Source of the DNA: Ideonella margarita
Lineage (GTDB): Bacteria; Pseudomonadota; Gammaproteobacteria; Burkholderiales; Burkholderiaceae_C
DNA length: 64,000 nt
Reading direction: 5' to 3'
NCBI RefSeq assembly: GCF_038066635.1
Contig: NZ_JBBUTI010000005.1
Span: forward strand, 248,001 to 312,000
Position numbers and translations under genes: made by a program
The notes under the pieces: generated by a model
Database searches by the model: none
Told to the model about the DNA's origin: nothing
What the model saw: the letters and a program-made list of their open reading frames with translations, nothing else
Shown here: positions 17,185 through 25,242 of the stretch, piece after piece
How the letters are laid out: each line of letters starts with the position of its first letter
Position numbering within the stretch: position 1 is the stretch's first letter

Positions 17185-18886
17185 CGCAATCGCGGCCGGC
17201 GCGCTTGGCGCCATAAAGTGCCGCGTCAGCCCGGGCCAGTGCCGCTTGAACGTCGGTGTCGTCATCTGCCAGCACCGTCACGCCGAAGCTGGCGGTGACG
17301 GGCCGAAGCGGCTTGCCGTCGGTGCCGGTGAACGCGAGGCCGGAGATGCCTTGCCGCAGACGCTGGGCCTGCTCCCGGGCATCCTCGAGTGAGCACTGGC
17401 GCATCAGCACGAGGAACTCCTCACCGCCGTAGCGCGCCACCACGTCACCGCGGCGGCAAAGTTTCGAGCACACCTCCGCCACGCCTTGCAGCACGGCATC
17501 CCCGGTGTCGTGGCCATGCTGGTCATTGATCTGCTTGAAGTGGTCGAGGTCGAACATGGCCAGCGCCAGAGGCACCGGGTCACGCAACCGGGAGATCAGG
17601 TGGTGCTCGGCCAGAGCGTAAAAGCCGCGGCGGTTGGGCAAGCCGGTCAGGAAATCGGTGTTGGACTGGTCACGCAGTTGCTCGATCAGTTGCTGACGCT
17701 CCTGCTCCAGCTGTTGCCGGTCCAGGCTCATCTGCCGCAGCACGTCGGTCGATCGCTGCAACTCAGCCACTTCATGAAAGCCCGAGCCCACGTTCAGCAC
17801 CGGCGGCCACTCGCCCCGCGTGAGGGCTGAAATGACGTTGGTCACGCTCAGCAGCGGCGACACCACACGGGAGTTGATCAACCACACCGTCCCGGCCAGC
17901 AGCAGCAGCGTCAGCAATCCGCCGGCCGCCAGCAGCGCAAACTGGCGGCGAGCCCCCTCGTACTTCTCCACGGCAGACTGTTCTGCGTCGGCCAGCAAGG
18001 TGTTTCGGAGGCTGACGATGGCGTCCATGCGCGGAACGTAGCGGGCGGCGAACTGCGCGGTGTCGACAGTGAAGGCCCCGTCGCGGCTGCCCGTGGCCAC
18101 CTGCTCGTCGATGAAACGCGCGGCATCACCGAAATAGTCGGCTTGCATGGTTTGCGCGGCAGCGATGCTGGTGGCATGGGTTTCGATGAAGCGGGTCCGC
18201 AGCTCGATCAACTTGCCCAGCTCATCGATGCGGCCGCGCAGCCGCTCGATGTCGAGGCGCTCCGCTGGCGTGAACACCCGGCGCGCGGTGATGGCCGGCG
18301 TGAACTGCGAGCCGAGCCGGCCCGCCAACTCACGCAGGTCGGCCGCGTGGCGCGCAGCCGTGATGTCATCGGCCAGCTCCGGATAGGCCTGCACCGTGAG
18401 ATCGGCCAGTTGCAACGCCACCGGCTCGAGGTGGTCGATGACCTTGAACATCTCGCCCACCGCGGCGTGCAGTGCGACGGCGTCTCGTTTGGCCGGGGGC
18501 AGAGCCGCCAGCGCATCCACCGCCTTGCGGGCCCGCTCGAGCTGCGCGGCGGCCTGGCGCACTGGCGTGCTCACCTTCGGCTGTCCTGTCAGCGCCTGCT
18601 GGACTTGAGCCAGCGCGGCGTCGGCGCGGGCCCGGGCCTGCTTCAGGCGTTCCTGCTTGCCCGGGTCAGCCGGCACCTGGTCGCCGAGCACGCCGTTGGC
18701 GGGGCCTCGCTCGCGGGAGGCCATTTCGGCGGACACGAGCAGGAGCTTGAACTGGCGCAGGGACTGCAAGCCTTCGTCACTGCGGGTGACCTGCTGCCAC
18801 TGGACCAGCAGCACCTGGATCAGCAGTGCTGCGATCAGCACCCCGATCAGGGTTTGGAGTCCGACGAACAGGCTGCGCAGACGCAT
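17165..18886 (-). CDS. Membrane-bound diguanylate cyclase (GGDEF)
   Basis: With the ATG at 18886 the product has 573 residues. Membrane helices lie at about 7-29 and 315-338, enclosing a helical periplasmic sensor of about 285 residues with no recognised family. A short HAMP-like linker and a coiled-coil (about 385-405) lead into a GGDEF domain. The active site is GGEEF (487-491). An RxxD inhibitory site (Arg 478 to Asp 481) sits five residues before it, so product inhibition by cyclic-di-GMP is likely. The substrate-side stretch DFLTGLPNRRGF is canonical. The enzyme makes cyclic-di-GMP from two GTP. Its 3' end overlaps the convergent DUF962 gene by 20 bases. Confidence 0.91.
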   Translation of the reverse strand: MRLRSLFVGLQTLIGVLIAALLIQVLLVQWQQVTRSDEGLQSLRQFKLLLVSAEMASRERGPANGVLGDQVPADPGKQERLKQARARADAALAQVQQALTGQPKVSTPVRQAAAQLERARKAVDALAALPPAKRDAVALHAAVGEMFKVIDHLEPVALQLADLTVQAYPELADDITAARHAADLRELAGRLGSQFTPAITARRVFTPAERLDIERLRGRIDELGKLIELRTRFIETHATSIAAAQTMQADYFGDAARFIDEQVATGSRDGAFTVDTAQFAARYVPRMDAIVSLRNTLLADAEQSAVEKYEGARRQFALLAAGGLLTLLLLAGTVWLINSRVVSPLLSVTNVISALTRGEWPPVLNVGSGFHEVAELQRSTDVLRQMSLDRQQLEQERQQLIEQLRDQSNTDFLTGLPNRRGFYALAEHHLISRLRDPVPLALAMFDLDHFKQINDQHGHDTGDAVLQGVAEVCSKLCRRGDVVARYGGEEFLVLMRQCSLEDAREQAQRLRQGISGLAFTGTDGKPLRPVTASFGVTVLADDDTDVQAALARADAALYGAKRAGRDCVMTMVP

Positions 18887-19026
18887 GGGAATGAAAGAAA
18901 TGAACTTCTTTGGGGAGTCAGGGCGAGTGTGCGCCGGGTTCCGTGACTCGGCTCTCAGGGTACGCCCGAACGAGTCAACCGACGACAAATCCTAGTCGGG
19001 AATGCCGTGCCCCAAAGGACGGAACA

Positions 19027-19506
19027 TCACCGGCTTTCGATCAGGCGGGTGCAGTCGTCGAGGATTTGGTGCAGTTGCACCACAAGTTCCGGACCCAATC
19101 GTTCATTGAGGTCGAGTTGCGCTGCCTTCCAGGCGGCTTTCGCTGATGCCCGGTGAGCGCGGCCGGCCTCGGTGGCCACAACCAGGCGGCTGCGCCCATC
19201 CACCCCGGGTTGCACCTCCAGCCAACCGCGTTCCACCAGCGGCTGCAGGTTGCGCGTCAGGCTCGACGGCGTGAGCGTCAGGGCCTGAGCCAGATCCGAC
19301 GGGCGCATGGGCCCGGCATGCACGACATGGCTGAGCAGGCTGTATTGCGGCGCGGTGATGCCCGCCCCCGCCAGCAGCTCCGCGTCGTAGTGGCGCCCCA
19401 CCACGCGGGCAAGGCGGCGCAGCTTCAGGTTGGTACACCCTTGTGGGCGTGCCACCACGTCGTTGGCGCCTGACGCGATAGTGACAGGAACAGCGGGCTC
19501 AGTCAT
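19027..19506 (-). CDS. MarR-family transcriptional regulator
   Basis: This 159-residue protein has the MarR winged-helix layout: ITAPQYSLLSHV (helix 2), Pro-Ser-Asp-Leu-Ala-Gln-Ala-Leu-Thr-Leu-Thr-Pro-Ser-Ser-Leu-Thr-Arg-Asn-Leu recognition region near residues 68-86, and a wing with Val-Asp-Gly-Arg-Ser-Arg. MarR proteins act as dimers and usually repress their own gene and a divergent neighbour, with release by a small ligand. The divergent thioesterase gene begins 51 bases away, and a perfect TTGTA-N2-TACAA palindrome lies between them, so autoregulation plus control of the thioesterase is the natural reading. Confidence 0.9.
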   Translation of the reverse strand: MTEPAVPVTIASGANDVVARPQGCTNLKLRRLARVVGRHYDAELLAGAGITAPQYSLLSHVVHAGPMRPSDLAQALTLTPSSLTRNLQPLVERGWLEVQPGVDGRSRLVVATEAGRAHRASAKAAWKAAQLDLNERLGPELVVQLHQILDDCTRLIESR

Positions 19507-19513
19507 GATTCAA

Positions 19514-19525
19514 TTGTAGATACAA
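19514..19525. promoter_or_regulatory. Candidate MarR operator
   Basis: TTGTA-GA-TACAA is a perfect 12-base inverted repeat in the 50-base gap between the marR start (19506) and the thioesterase start (19557). Its size and A/T-rich symmetry fit MarR-family operators. It lies so close to both starts that binding would block both promoters. Confidence 0.5.
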
Positions 19526-19556
19526 CTTTCCATCCACACTCACCCAGGAGCTCGTT

Positions 19557-20102
19557 TTGTCACACCACGACCAACCGGATCAGGCCGCCACCCTTGCACT
19601 CTGGGAAGCCGACGAGGCGCGTGTCCGGGAACGGCTCGCCGCTCCCGGTGTCTCGCGGCTCGACCAGATCGCCCACCTCGACGGTCTGGGCTTCTTCGAG
19701 GCCGTCAGCCGGGGCGAATTGCCGTCCATCCCCATCGGCATGAGCATGGATTTCTGCGCCGTGCACTTCGAACATGGGCAGGCGGTGTTCCAGGGCCGCC
19801 CGAGCAACAAGTTCCTGAATCCGATGGGCACGATCCACGGCGGCTGGATGGCCACCCTGCTCGATTCGGCCGTGGCCTGCGCGATTCACACCACGCTGCC
19901 GGTGGGCGTGGGCTACACGACCGCCGAGCTGAAGATCAGCTACGTGCGGGCGCTGACGCCCAAGGTGCCGCTGGTGCGCGCCATCGGCCAGGTCATCAAC
20001 GCGGGCCGCAAGGTGGGCTTTGCCGAGGGGCGTTTGGTGGGCCCTGACGGCAAGCTGTATGCGCACGCCACCACCACCTGCGTGGTACTGCAGCGAGATT
20101 GA
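19557..20102 (+). CDS. PaaI-type hotdog-fold thioesterase
   Basis: The start is a TTG at 19557, supported by AGGAG at 19546-19550. It yields 181 residues. The C-terminal two thirds form a hotdog domain with the PaaI signature Asn-Pro-Met-Gly-x-Ile-His-Gly-Gly-Trp (near residues 89-98), the catalytic-helix Asp in TLLDSAVACA, and Ala-Glu-Leu-Lys-Ile-Ser-Tyr-Val-Arg-Ala. The family hydrolyses acyl- or aryl-CoA thioesters in the cytoplasm. The substrate is unknown. The gene is divergent from marR, and a palindrome lies between them, which suggests induction by an aromatic or acyl ligand. The weak TTG start may keep expression low. Confidence 0.88.
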   Translation: MSHHDQPDQAATLALWEADEARVRERLAAPGVSRLDQIAHLDGLGFFEAVSRGELPSIPIGMSMDFCAVHFEHGQAVFQGRPSNKFLNPMGTIHGGWMATLLDSAVACAIHTTLPVGVGYTTAELKISYVRALTPKVPLVRAIGQVINAGRKVGFAEGRLVGPDGKLYAHATTTCVVLQRD

Positions 20103-20121
20103 TGCGCCTCAGGCCCGCACC

Positions 20122-21156
20122 TCAACGGGCCACCATCAAGCCTTCCTGGATGGCAATGCGCTCCAGCGCCTGCTCGAACAAGGCCCGGGCAGTGCCCGAC
20201 ACCTGGCCCAGATAGGCGTGCAGGTCGGCGTCTTCCGGGCTGCGGTGCTGACATTCGGCGCTGTAGGCCTCGAAGTGCGACAGCTGCATCAGCAACTCGG
20301 CCACGTGCCGCGGGCACTCGCAGGCGATGGTGCTAGACAAGCCGGCGAAGTCCGCGAGGGCAGCGTCGTCATAACGCCGCGGCGGCACCGGGCCGACCTC
20401 GGGCATCGCGGCGGAAGCGCTGGCCGGCGCCGCAGCGGTTTCCAGCCCCATGCACAGGCTGTAGATCCAGCGACCGAGTGTCGTGTCACTGACCGGCTCA
20501 CGCTGCAGTGACACCTTGGCCTCGCGCATCAAGTCGATCGCGAAGGCCGGCGCAAAGCCGTACACCACCGCCACCTGCCGCGCTCCGAGGCGTTTGGCCA
20601 GGGCAAGCAGCCGCTGCGGCCACTCGGCATGCAGGGCGGGCGCATGCACCAGCAGCACATCGCACACGGCCTCGCTCTCGGTCGCCGCCAAGCTGGTCAG
20701 CGCGTCGTCGTCCAGAGTGGCGCCCAGCACCTGCAACTGCCAGGGGGCGGGTTGGCGGCGTGCCTGAGGCACCCGGGCCACGCGCTCACCCAGGTCTTTG
20801 CCCACCACGCCCACGCGCACCGCAGGACGGGCGGCGGCGGGCTCCACCACCGACAAGGCGGTGCGCGTGGTGCTGGCCATGGTGCTGGCATGGGTGCTGG
20901 CCACTTCCTGGAGGGCCTCCACCGTCAGCGACGCCACCGAGCTGATGGCGTGGCCCAGATCGACCAGCTGCTTCACCAGGGCCAGCCGTTGCACATCGGC
21001 CGAGCTGTACAGGCGATGACCCGCCTCGGTGGTGGCAGGTGCGGCCACCTGGTAGCGCCGCTCCCAGATCCGCAGCGTGGCAACCGGCAGGCGCAGCATG
21101 CGGGCCACGGCACCGCTTCGGTAACGCGGCAAGTGCAGATCAGATTCAGCAACCAT
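20122..21156 (-). CDS. MerR-family regulator with a degenerate cobalamin-binding-like domain (LitR/CarH-related)
   Basis: I chose the ATG at 21156 (344 residues) because GGAG precedes it by six bases; longer in-frame starts reach 21261. The N-terminal MerR helix-turn-helix is clear (YRSGAVARML, LRIWERRY, GHRLYSSADVQRL). The middle (about residues 110-225) has the alternating strand-helix order of a B12-binding fold, but the cobalamin-ligating Asp-x-His-x-x-Gly motif is missing: the equivalent segment reads GKDLGERVAR. A C-terminal helical region carries Cys-Glu-Cys-Pro-Arg-His, a motif repeated in burkholderial relatives. LitR/CarH proteins are B12-dependent light-responsive repressors. This one probably does not bind B12. 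It is divergent from a flavoprotein gene. Confidence 0.86.
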   Translation of the reverse strand: MVAESDLHLPRYRSGAVARMLRLPVATLRIWERRYQVAAPATTEAGHRLYSSADVQRLALVKQLVDLGHAISSVASLTVEALQEVASTHASTMASTTRTALSVVEPAAARPAVRVGVVGKDLGERVARVPQARRQPAPWQLQVLGATLDDDALTSLAATESEAVCDVLLVHAPALHAEWPQRLLALAKRLGARQVAVVYGFAPAFAIDLMREAKVSLQREPVSDTTLGRWIYSLCMGLETAAAPASASAAMPEVGPVPPRRYDDAALADFAGLSSTIACECPRHVAELLMQLSHFEAYSAECQHRSPEDADLHAYLGQVSGTARALFEQALERIAIQEGLMVAR

Positions 21157-21167
21157 TTTGACTCCAG

Positions 21168-21192
21168 TTTGAATCACCATATTGGATTCAAT
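21168..21192. promoter_or_regulatory. Inverted repeat in the AT-rich merR/flavoprotein divergent region
   Basis: TTGAATC (21169-21175) and GATTCAA (21185-21191) form a perfect inverted repeat with a nine-base spacer. A related TTTGAATAATCC occurs downstream near 21228. The whole 121-base gap is much more AT-rich than its surroundings, as expected for a divergent promoter region. Assignment as the MerR operator is inference. Confidence 0.4.
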
Positions 21193-21277
21193 GTCGCCAT
21201 TATTAACTATTTGTCTTGGCTTTTGTCTTTGAATAATCCACAGTTCGAGCATTGACTCCACTCATCGCGAAGACAAC

Positions 21278-22360
21278 ATGACCTCAACTCCCATGCATAT
21301 CGCCGTCGTCGGCGCCGGCCTTGCTGGTGTCACCGCAGCCCGCGCCCTGCATGAGGCCGGCCATGCCGTGCAGTTGTTCGACAAATCACGGGGGGTGGGT
21401 GGCCGGATGTCGACCCGCCGCACCAGCTGGACACCCGACGCCCAGCGCGAGCACCCGCTCGCCTTTGACCACGGCGCGCCGTCATTCACCGCTACCGACC
21501 CCACATTTGCAGGCTTCATCCAGGACGCCGCCACTTTCGGCTGGGTTGCGGCGTGGGCACCGCGCATGGCGCCGGGCAGCCGTGCCGAAACATCAACGCG
21601 CTGGGTCGCCAGCCCTGACATGCCCGCGCTGTGCCGCCGGCTGGCGGGTGAGCTGCCGCTGCACCGCAGCGCCACCGTGACAGGCCTGGCCCGCGTGGCC
21701 GGCGGCGGCTGGCAAGTGCTGGTGGACCAGGTTGCACACCCCGGCACCTTCGACCGCGTGGTGCTGGCCATGCCGCCCGCTCAAGCCGCCGCGCTGCTGC
21801 AGGCCCATGTACCTACCTGGGCGATGGCCGCCCGCGAAGTGGCGATGACACCGTGCTGGACCGTGATGGCGGTCTTTCACCAAGCCGCGCCCGAGTGGGA
21901 CGCCGCCGCCCCGAGCACCGGCCCGATCGCCTGGGCCGCGCGCCAAGGCAGCCAGCCGGGCCGTGATGTACCCGACAACACCGCAGCCGACACCCAGAGC
22001 TGGGTCATCCAGGCCTCAGCCGCCTGGAGCGCCCAGCACCTCGAGGACGACGCCGCAACGGTGAGCGCCGCTCTGCTGCAAGCCTTCCAGGCCCTGCCCG
22101 GTCTGGCGCAAGCCGAGGTGCAGTGGCAAACCAGCCACCGCTGGCGCTACAGCGTGCCGCGCAACGCCCCGTGGGCGGGTGAATGCACCGCCTGGACCGA
22201 CGACGCGCTGGGCCTGGGCGTGTGTGGCGACTGGCTGGGCGGCGTGGGTGTGGAAGGTGCGTGGTTGTCCGCACAGGCGCTGGCCGACGCCTGGTGCGAC
22301 GCAGACCCCGCAGCGCCCGGCCATTGCCACCCCAGCCCCGCGATGTTTGAAGCCGCTTGA
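21278..22360 (+). CDS. FAD-dependent oxidoreductase, renalase / amine-oxidase-like
   Basis: This 360-residue protein starts with an ADP-binding Rossmann motif (VVGAGLAGVTAARAL, residues 11-25), followed by Phe-Asp-Lys-Ser-Arg-Gly-Val-Gly-Gly-Arg-Met-Ser-Thr-Arg-Arg, the family's flavin-contact block, and Asp-His-Gly-Ala-x-x-Phe. Near the C-terminus Leu-Gly-Val-Cys-Gly-Asp-Trp-Leu-Gly-Gly-Val-Gly-Val-Glu-Gly-Ala forms the second flavin-binding region. These features fit renalase-like flavoproteins, which oxidise NAD(P)H isomers or small amines. Related genes in burkholderia-type genomes often sit beside LitR-like MerR regulators and photolyases. The substrate is unknown. Confidence 0.87.
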   Translation: MTSTPMHIAVVGAGLAGVTAARALHEAGHAVQLFDKSRGVGGRMSTRRTSWTPDAQREHPLAFDHGAPSFTATDPTFAGFIQDAATFGWVAAWAPRMAPGSRAETSTRWVASPDMPALCRRLAGELPLHRSATVTGLARVAGGGWQVLVDQVAHPGTFDRVVLAMPPAQAAALLQAHVPTWAMAAREVAMTPCWTVMAVFHQAAPEWDAAAPSTGPIAWAARQGSQPGRDVPDNTAADTQSWVIQASAAWSAQHLEDDAATVSAALLQAFQALPGLAQAEVQWQTSHRWRYSVPRNAPWAGECTAWTDDALGLGVCGDWLGGVGVEGAWLSAQALADAWCDADPAAPGHCHPSPAMFEAA

Positions 22361-22421
22361 GTGAACACGGCGCCACGGCGGCGAAGGTGAAAGTGCCCGC
22401 CGTCGCGACGACAATGTCGCC

Positions 22422-23078
22422 ATGCCCCACATGACCTCCCACGGCCAGACGATTGCCGTCATCGACTTCGAGACCACCGGCATGGGCCCCCACATGGGCG
22501 CCCGGGCCACTGAAATTGCCGTGGTGCTGGTGCGTGATGGCGCCATCGTCGACCAGTACCAGAACCTGATGTACACCGGCGTGTGGGTGCCGCCCTTCAT
22601 CGAACAGCTCACCGGCATCAGCAATGAAATGCTGCGAACGGCACCACCTGCGGAAACCGTGATGCGCGAAGTTGCCGCGTTCACGGCCGGAGTGCCGCTG
22701 GTGGCGCACAACGCCTCGTTCGACCGCACCTTCTGGCACGCCGAGATGGCCCGGGCCGGCATGCCGGCAGACCCGGCGCACGAGTTTGCCTGCACGGTGC
22801 TGCTGTCGCGCCGCCTGTACCCCGACGCGCCAGACCACAAGCTCGGCACCCTGGCGCGGCACCACCACCTGCCGCGTGACGGACGCGCCCACCGGGCGAT
22901 GTCTGACGCCATGGTCACCGCCCACCTGCTGCTGCGCATGCAGGAGGACTTGGGCGAGCGTCACCCCGACCTGCCTGCCCATACCCACCGCAGCCACAGC
23001 TTGCTGTGCGCGCTGCAACGCACCCCGAAGCACCAGCTGCAACGCTGCATCGAACGCCTCTGCCGGGCCGAAGCCTGA
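22422..23078 (+). CDS. DnaQ-like 3'-5' exonuclease (DEDDh)
   Basis: This 218-residue protein has the three exonuclease motifs in order: Val-Ile-Asp-Phe-Glu-Thr-Thr-Gly (Exo I), Val-Ala-His-Asn-Ala-Ser-Phe-Asp (Exo II) and His-Arg-Ala-Met-Ser-Asp-Ala (Exo III, with the His that defines the DEDDh type). Such enzymes trim DNA or RNA 3' ends. This stand-alone form lacks polymerase or helicase domains and resembles the epsilon-like exonuclease domain alone, with a short basic, His-rich tail. It may act in DNA repair or RNA turnover. The MFS gene begins seven bases after the stop, so the two are cotranscribed. Confidence 0.88.
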   Translation: MPHMTSHGQTIAVIDFETTGMGPHMGARATEIAVVLVRDGAIVDQYQNLMYTGVWVPPFIEQLTGISNEMLRTAPPAETVMREVAAFTAGVPLVAHNASFDRTFWHAEMARAGMPADPAHEFACTVLLSRRLYPDAPDHKLGTLARHHHLPRDGRAHRAMSDAMVTAHLLLRMQEDLGERHPDLPAHTHRSHSLLCALQRTPKHQLQRCIERLCRAEA

Positions 23079-23085
23079 GCACGGC

Positions 23086-24222
23086 ATGCCCATGAACCAG
23101 ATCGAGCGTGGCCTGTGGGCCAACCGCGTGCAGTTCTTCGTGCTGGGCGCCTTGATGGGCCACTTCGGCGCCCATGTGGCCAGCATCAAGCAGGTGCATC
23201 AGCTGAGTGACGGGCAGCTGGGCCAGGCCCTGCTGGCCGGCGCCTGCGGCTCAGCCCTCTGCCTGCTGACCGCCGGTACCTTGGTGCAACGCTGGGGCGC
23301 CCGGCGCTGCCTGAGGGGCGCCGTGGTGGCCACGGGCCTGAGCCTCTCGGGCATGTTGCTGGCGCGGCATGTGGCGTTGCTGCTGGCGCTGATGGCCGCG
23401 TTCGGCGCTGCCACCTCGCTGCTGGACGTGGCAACCAACGCCGAGGGCTGCGACATCGAAGCCCGTGCAGGCCGCAAGCTGCTCAGCGGCCTGCACGGCA
23501 TGTTCAGCGTGGGCGGCATGGCGGGCGCCTTGTGGGCCGCGCTGCTGCTGCAACTGGCCGTGCCACCCGCCTGGCAGGTGGCCGGCACCGCAGCTGCCTT
23601 GGTGATGCTGAACCTGGGCGCCAGCCGGTACATGGTGTCCGCGGCTTCGCATGGCGAAGCCGATGAGGCCCGCTGGCGCTTGCCGCGCGGCTCACTGCTG
23701 GTGCTGGGCCTGCTGGCTGCCGCCGGCCTGCTGGCGGAAGGGGCGATGTACGACTGGACGGTGGTGTACCTGCGTGACGCGCTCGGCACCAGTGGCGCGG
23801 TGGCCGCCCTGGGCTACGCCAGTTTCTGCGCCGCAATGGCAGCGGGCCGGTTTGGTGGCGACGCACTGCGCACCCGCTTCCACCCTGCCGTGCTGCTGCG
23901 GGCCAGTGGCGCCTTGGCGGCTGTGGCCATGGCCGTGGTGCTGCTGATCGGCCATCCGCTGGCCACCGTACTCGGGTTCGCCGTGGTGGGCCTGGGCCTG
24001 GCGAACGTGATTCCGCTGCTGTTCATCGAGGCCAGCCAGCAACCCGGCAGCACGCCGGCGGGCGCCATCGCGGCCGTCACCTCGGTGAGTTTTCTCGGTT
24101 TCGTGTCAGGCCCGCCACTGGTGGGGGCGCTGGCACAGGCCAGCTCATTGCGGCTGGCGCTGGGGGTCATCGTGGCGGCCGCAGTGGCCGTGGCACTGGG
24201 CGCACGGGCACTGCGGCACTGA
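23086..24222 (+). CDS. Major facilitator superfamily transporter
   Basis: The ATG at 23086 gives 378 residues with about twelve hydrophobic segments. Between helices 2 and 3 there is a weak MFS loop (Gln-Arg-Trp-Gly-Ala-Arg-Arg), mirrored in the second half by Gly-Arg-Phe-Gly-Gly-Asp-x-Leu-Arg-Thr-Arg. The segment LHGMFSVGGMAGALW around helix 5 is typical of the YbjJ/FucP-like group of small-molecule or sugar permeases. The substrate cannot be predicted. It is cotranscribed with the DnaQ-like exonuclease and converges with the CsgG gene, with only seven bases between stops. Confidence 0.88.
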   Translation: MPMNQIERGLWANRVQFFVLGALMGHFGAHVASIKQVHQLSDGQLGQALLAGACGSALCLLTAGTLVQRWGARRCLRGAVVATGLSLSGMLLARHVALLLALMAAFGAATSLLDVATNAEGCDIEARAGRKLLSGLHGMFSVGGMAGALWAALLLQLAVPPAWQVAGTAAALVMLNLGASRYMVSAASHGEADEARWRLPRGSLLVLGLLAAAGLLAEGAMYDWTVVYLRDALGTSGAVAALGYASFCAAMAAGRFGGDALRTRFHPAVLLRASGALAAVAMAVVLLIGHPLATVLGFAVVGLGLANVIPLLFIEASQQPGSTPAGAIAAVTSVSFLGFVSGPPLVGALAQASSLRLALGVIVAAAVAVALGARALRH

Positions 24223-24229
24223 AGCCCGA

Positions 24230-25078
24230 TCAGCCCTTGGACTTGCGGGTCGGCACGGCCTCGGGCAGGTCCTTCGGCGCCAGCGCGCGCACCTGCTGAA
24301 CAAGGTTGTTGTGGGCATCGAGGAAGGCGGCGGCGATCACCTTGCCTTCGTTGGTATTGCTCCAGCCCATGCCGCCCAGGCCACCGCCTGCACCCACGGC
24401 CAAGCCACCAATGCCCAGGTCGGTGGTGCGCGCTGCGCCAGTGGACGACGACAGCTGCTCGGTGGTTTCGTTGTCGGTCAGCAGCAGCACCACCTGCGCC
24501 TCCTTGAACTTCACCTGCTCGGCGGCGCCGGCAAATTTGGCCAAGCCCGGAATGGCGGCGATCACGCCACCGATCTGGCGGCCGGCATCTTGCTCGGAGA
24601 AGGTCAGGCTGGGCACCACGCTGTACTGCGCCATGATGCCGCGGCCCTTCTTCACATTGCCGTCGGCGCGCAAGATGCCCTGGTCCTTCAGCTCCTGCTC
24701 ACGCACGGTGGCCTTCAGGCCGGCATTGCGGTCAACGATGCGGAAGCAACCACTCTGCTGCATGATCACCCGCACCAGCGGCAGCGGTGATTCAGGCAGG
24801 CCGCCGGTGCCGATGCCGGTGTAGCCGCCCTGGTTCTCCACCAGCGACACCACCGCCACCGGGGCGTCGCACTTCACCAGCTCACGCGCGGCGTTGCGGG
24901 CACCCTCGGGGCCACCAGAGCCGCTGACGATGGAGCCACCTGCGCCCAGCTCAACGCCCTGCTTGCCGCAGCCCGCCAGCATGACCATGGCCAGCAAACC
25001 GGCAGGCCAGGCCTTCAACACGCCCGATGCAGGCCACCCACACGCCGACCGCTTGGCCAGCTGCTTCTCTTGCTTCAT
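24230..25078 (-). CDS. CsgG/HfaB-family lipoprotein
   Basis: The start at 25078 (good AGGAG upstream) gives 282 residues. A basic N-region and hydrophobic segment end in the lipobox Leu-Ala-Gly-Cys (Cys near 37), so it is a lipoprotein, probably in the outer membrane. The mature part has CsgG-like features: an early Ala-Pro-Val-Ala-Val-Val-Ser-Leu, Cys-Phe-Arg-Ile-Val-Asp-Arg, and a Gly-rich loop segment (IGGLAVGAGGGLGG) that could be the membrane-inserting hairpin. CsgG forms the curli secretion pore; HfaB anchors holdfast. No curli subunit or holdfast gene is nearby, so it is an orphan whose cargo is unknown. Confidence 0.8.
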   Translation of the reverse strand: MKQEKQLAKRSACGWPASGVLKAWPAGLLAMVMLAGCGKQGVELGAGGSIVSGSGGPEGARNAARELVKCDAPVAVVSLVENQGGYTGIGTGGLPESPLPLVRVIMQQSGCFRIVDRNAGLKATVREQELKDQGILRADGNVKKGRGIMAQYSVVPSLTFSEQDAGRQIGGVIAAIPGLAKFAGAAEQVKFKEAQVVLLLTDNETTEQLSSSTGAARTTDLGIGGLAVGAGGGLGGMGWSNTNEGKVIAAAFLDAHNNLVQQVRALAPKDLPEAVPTRKSKG

Positions 25079-25242
25079 TCCGTACCTCTCCTGATGCTGC
25101 CTGCGTGCCGCCCCAAGCGGGCCAGGCACGTCTGTGCAGTCTGTGGGGCGGCACTATAGGGGGCGATGAGGCACCCGCCCATCCCTCATGGCGGGTGGTG
25201 TTGCACGGCTTGTAACCAAGCGTCTCAGGCGGGCGGCAGACC

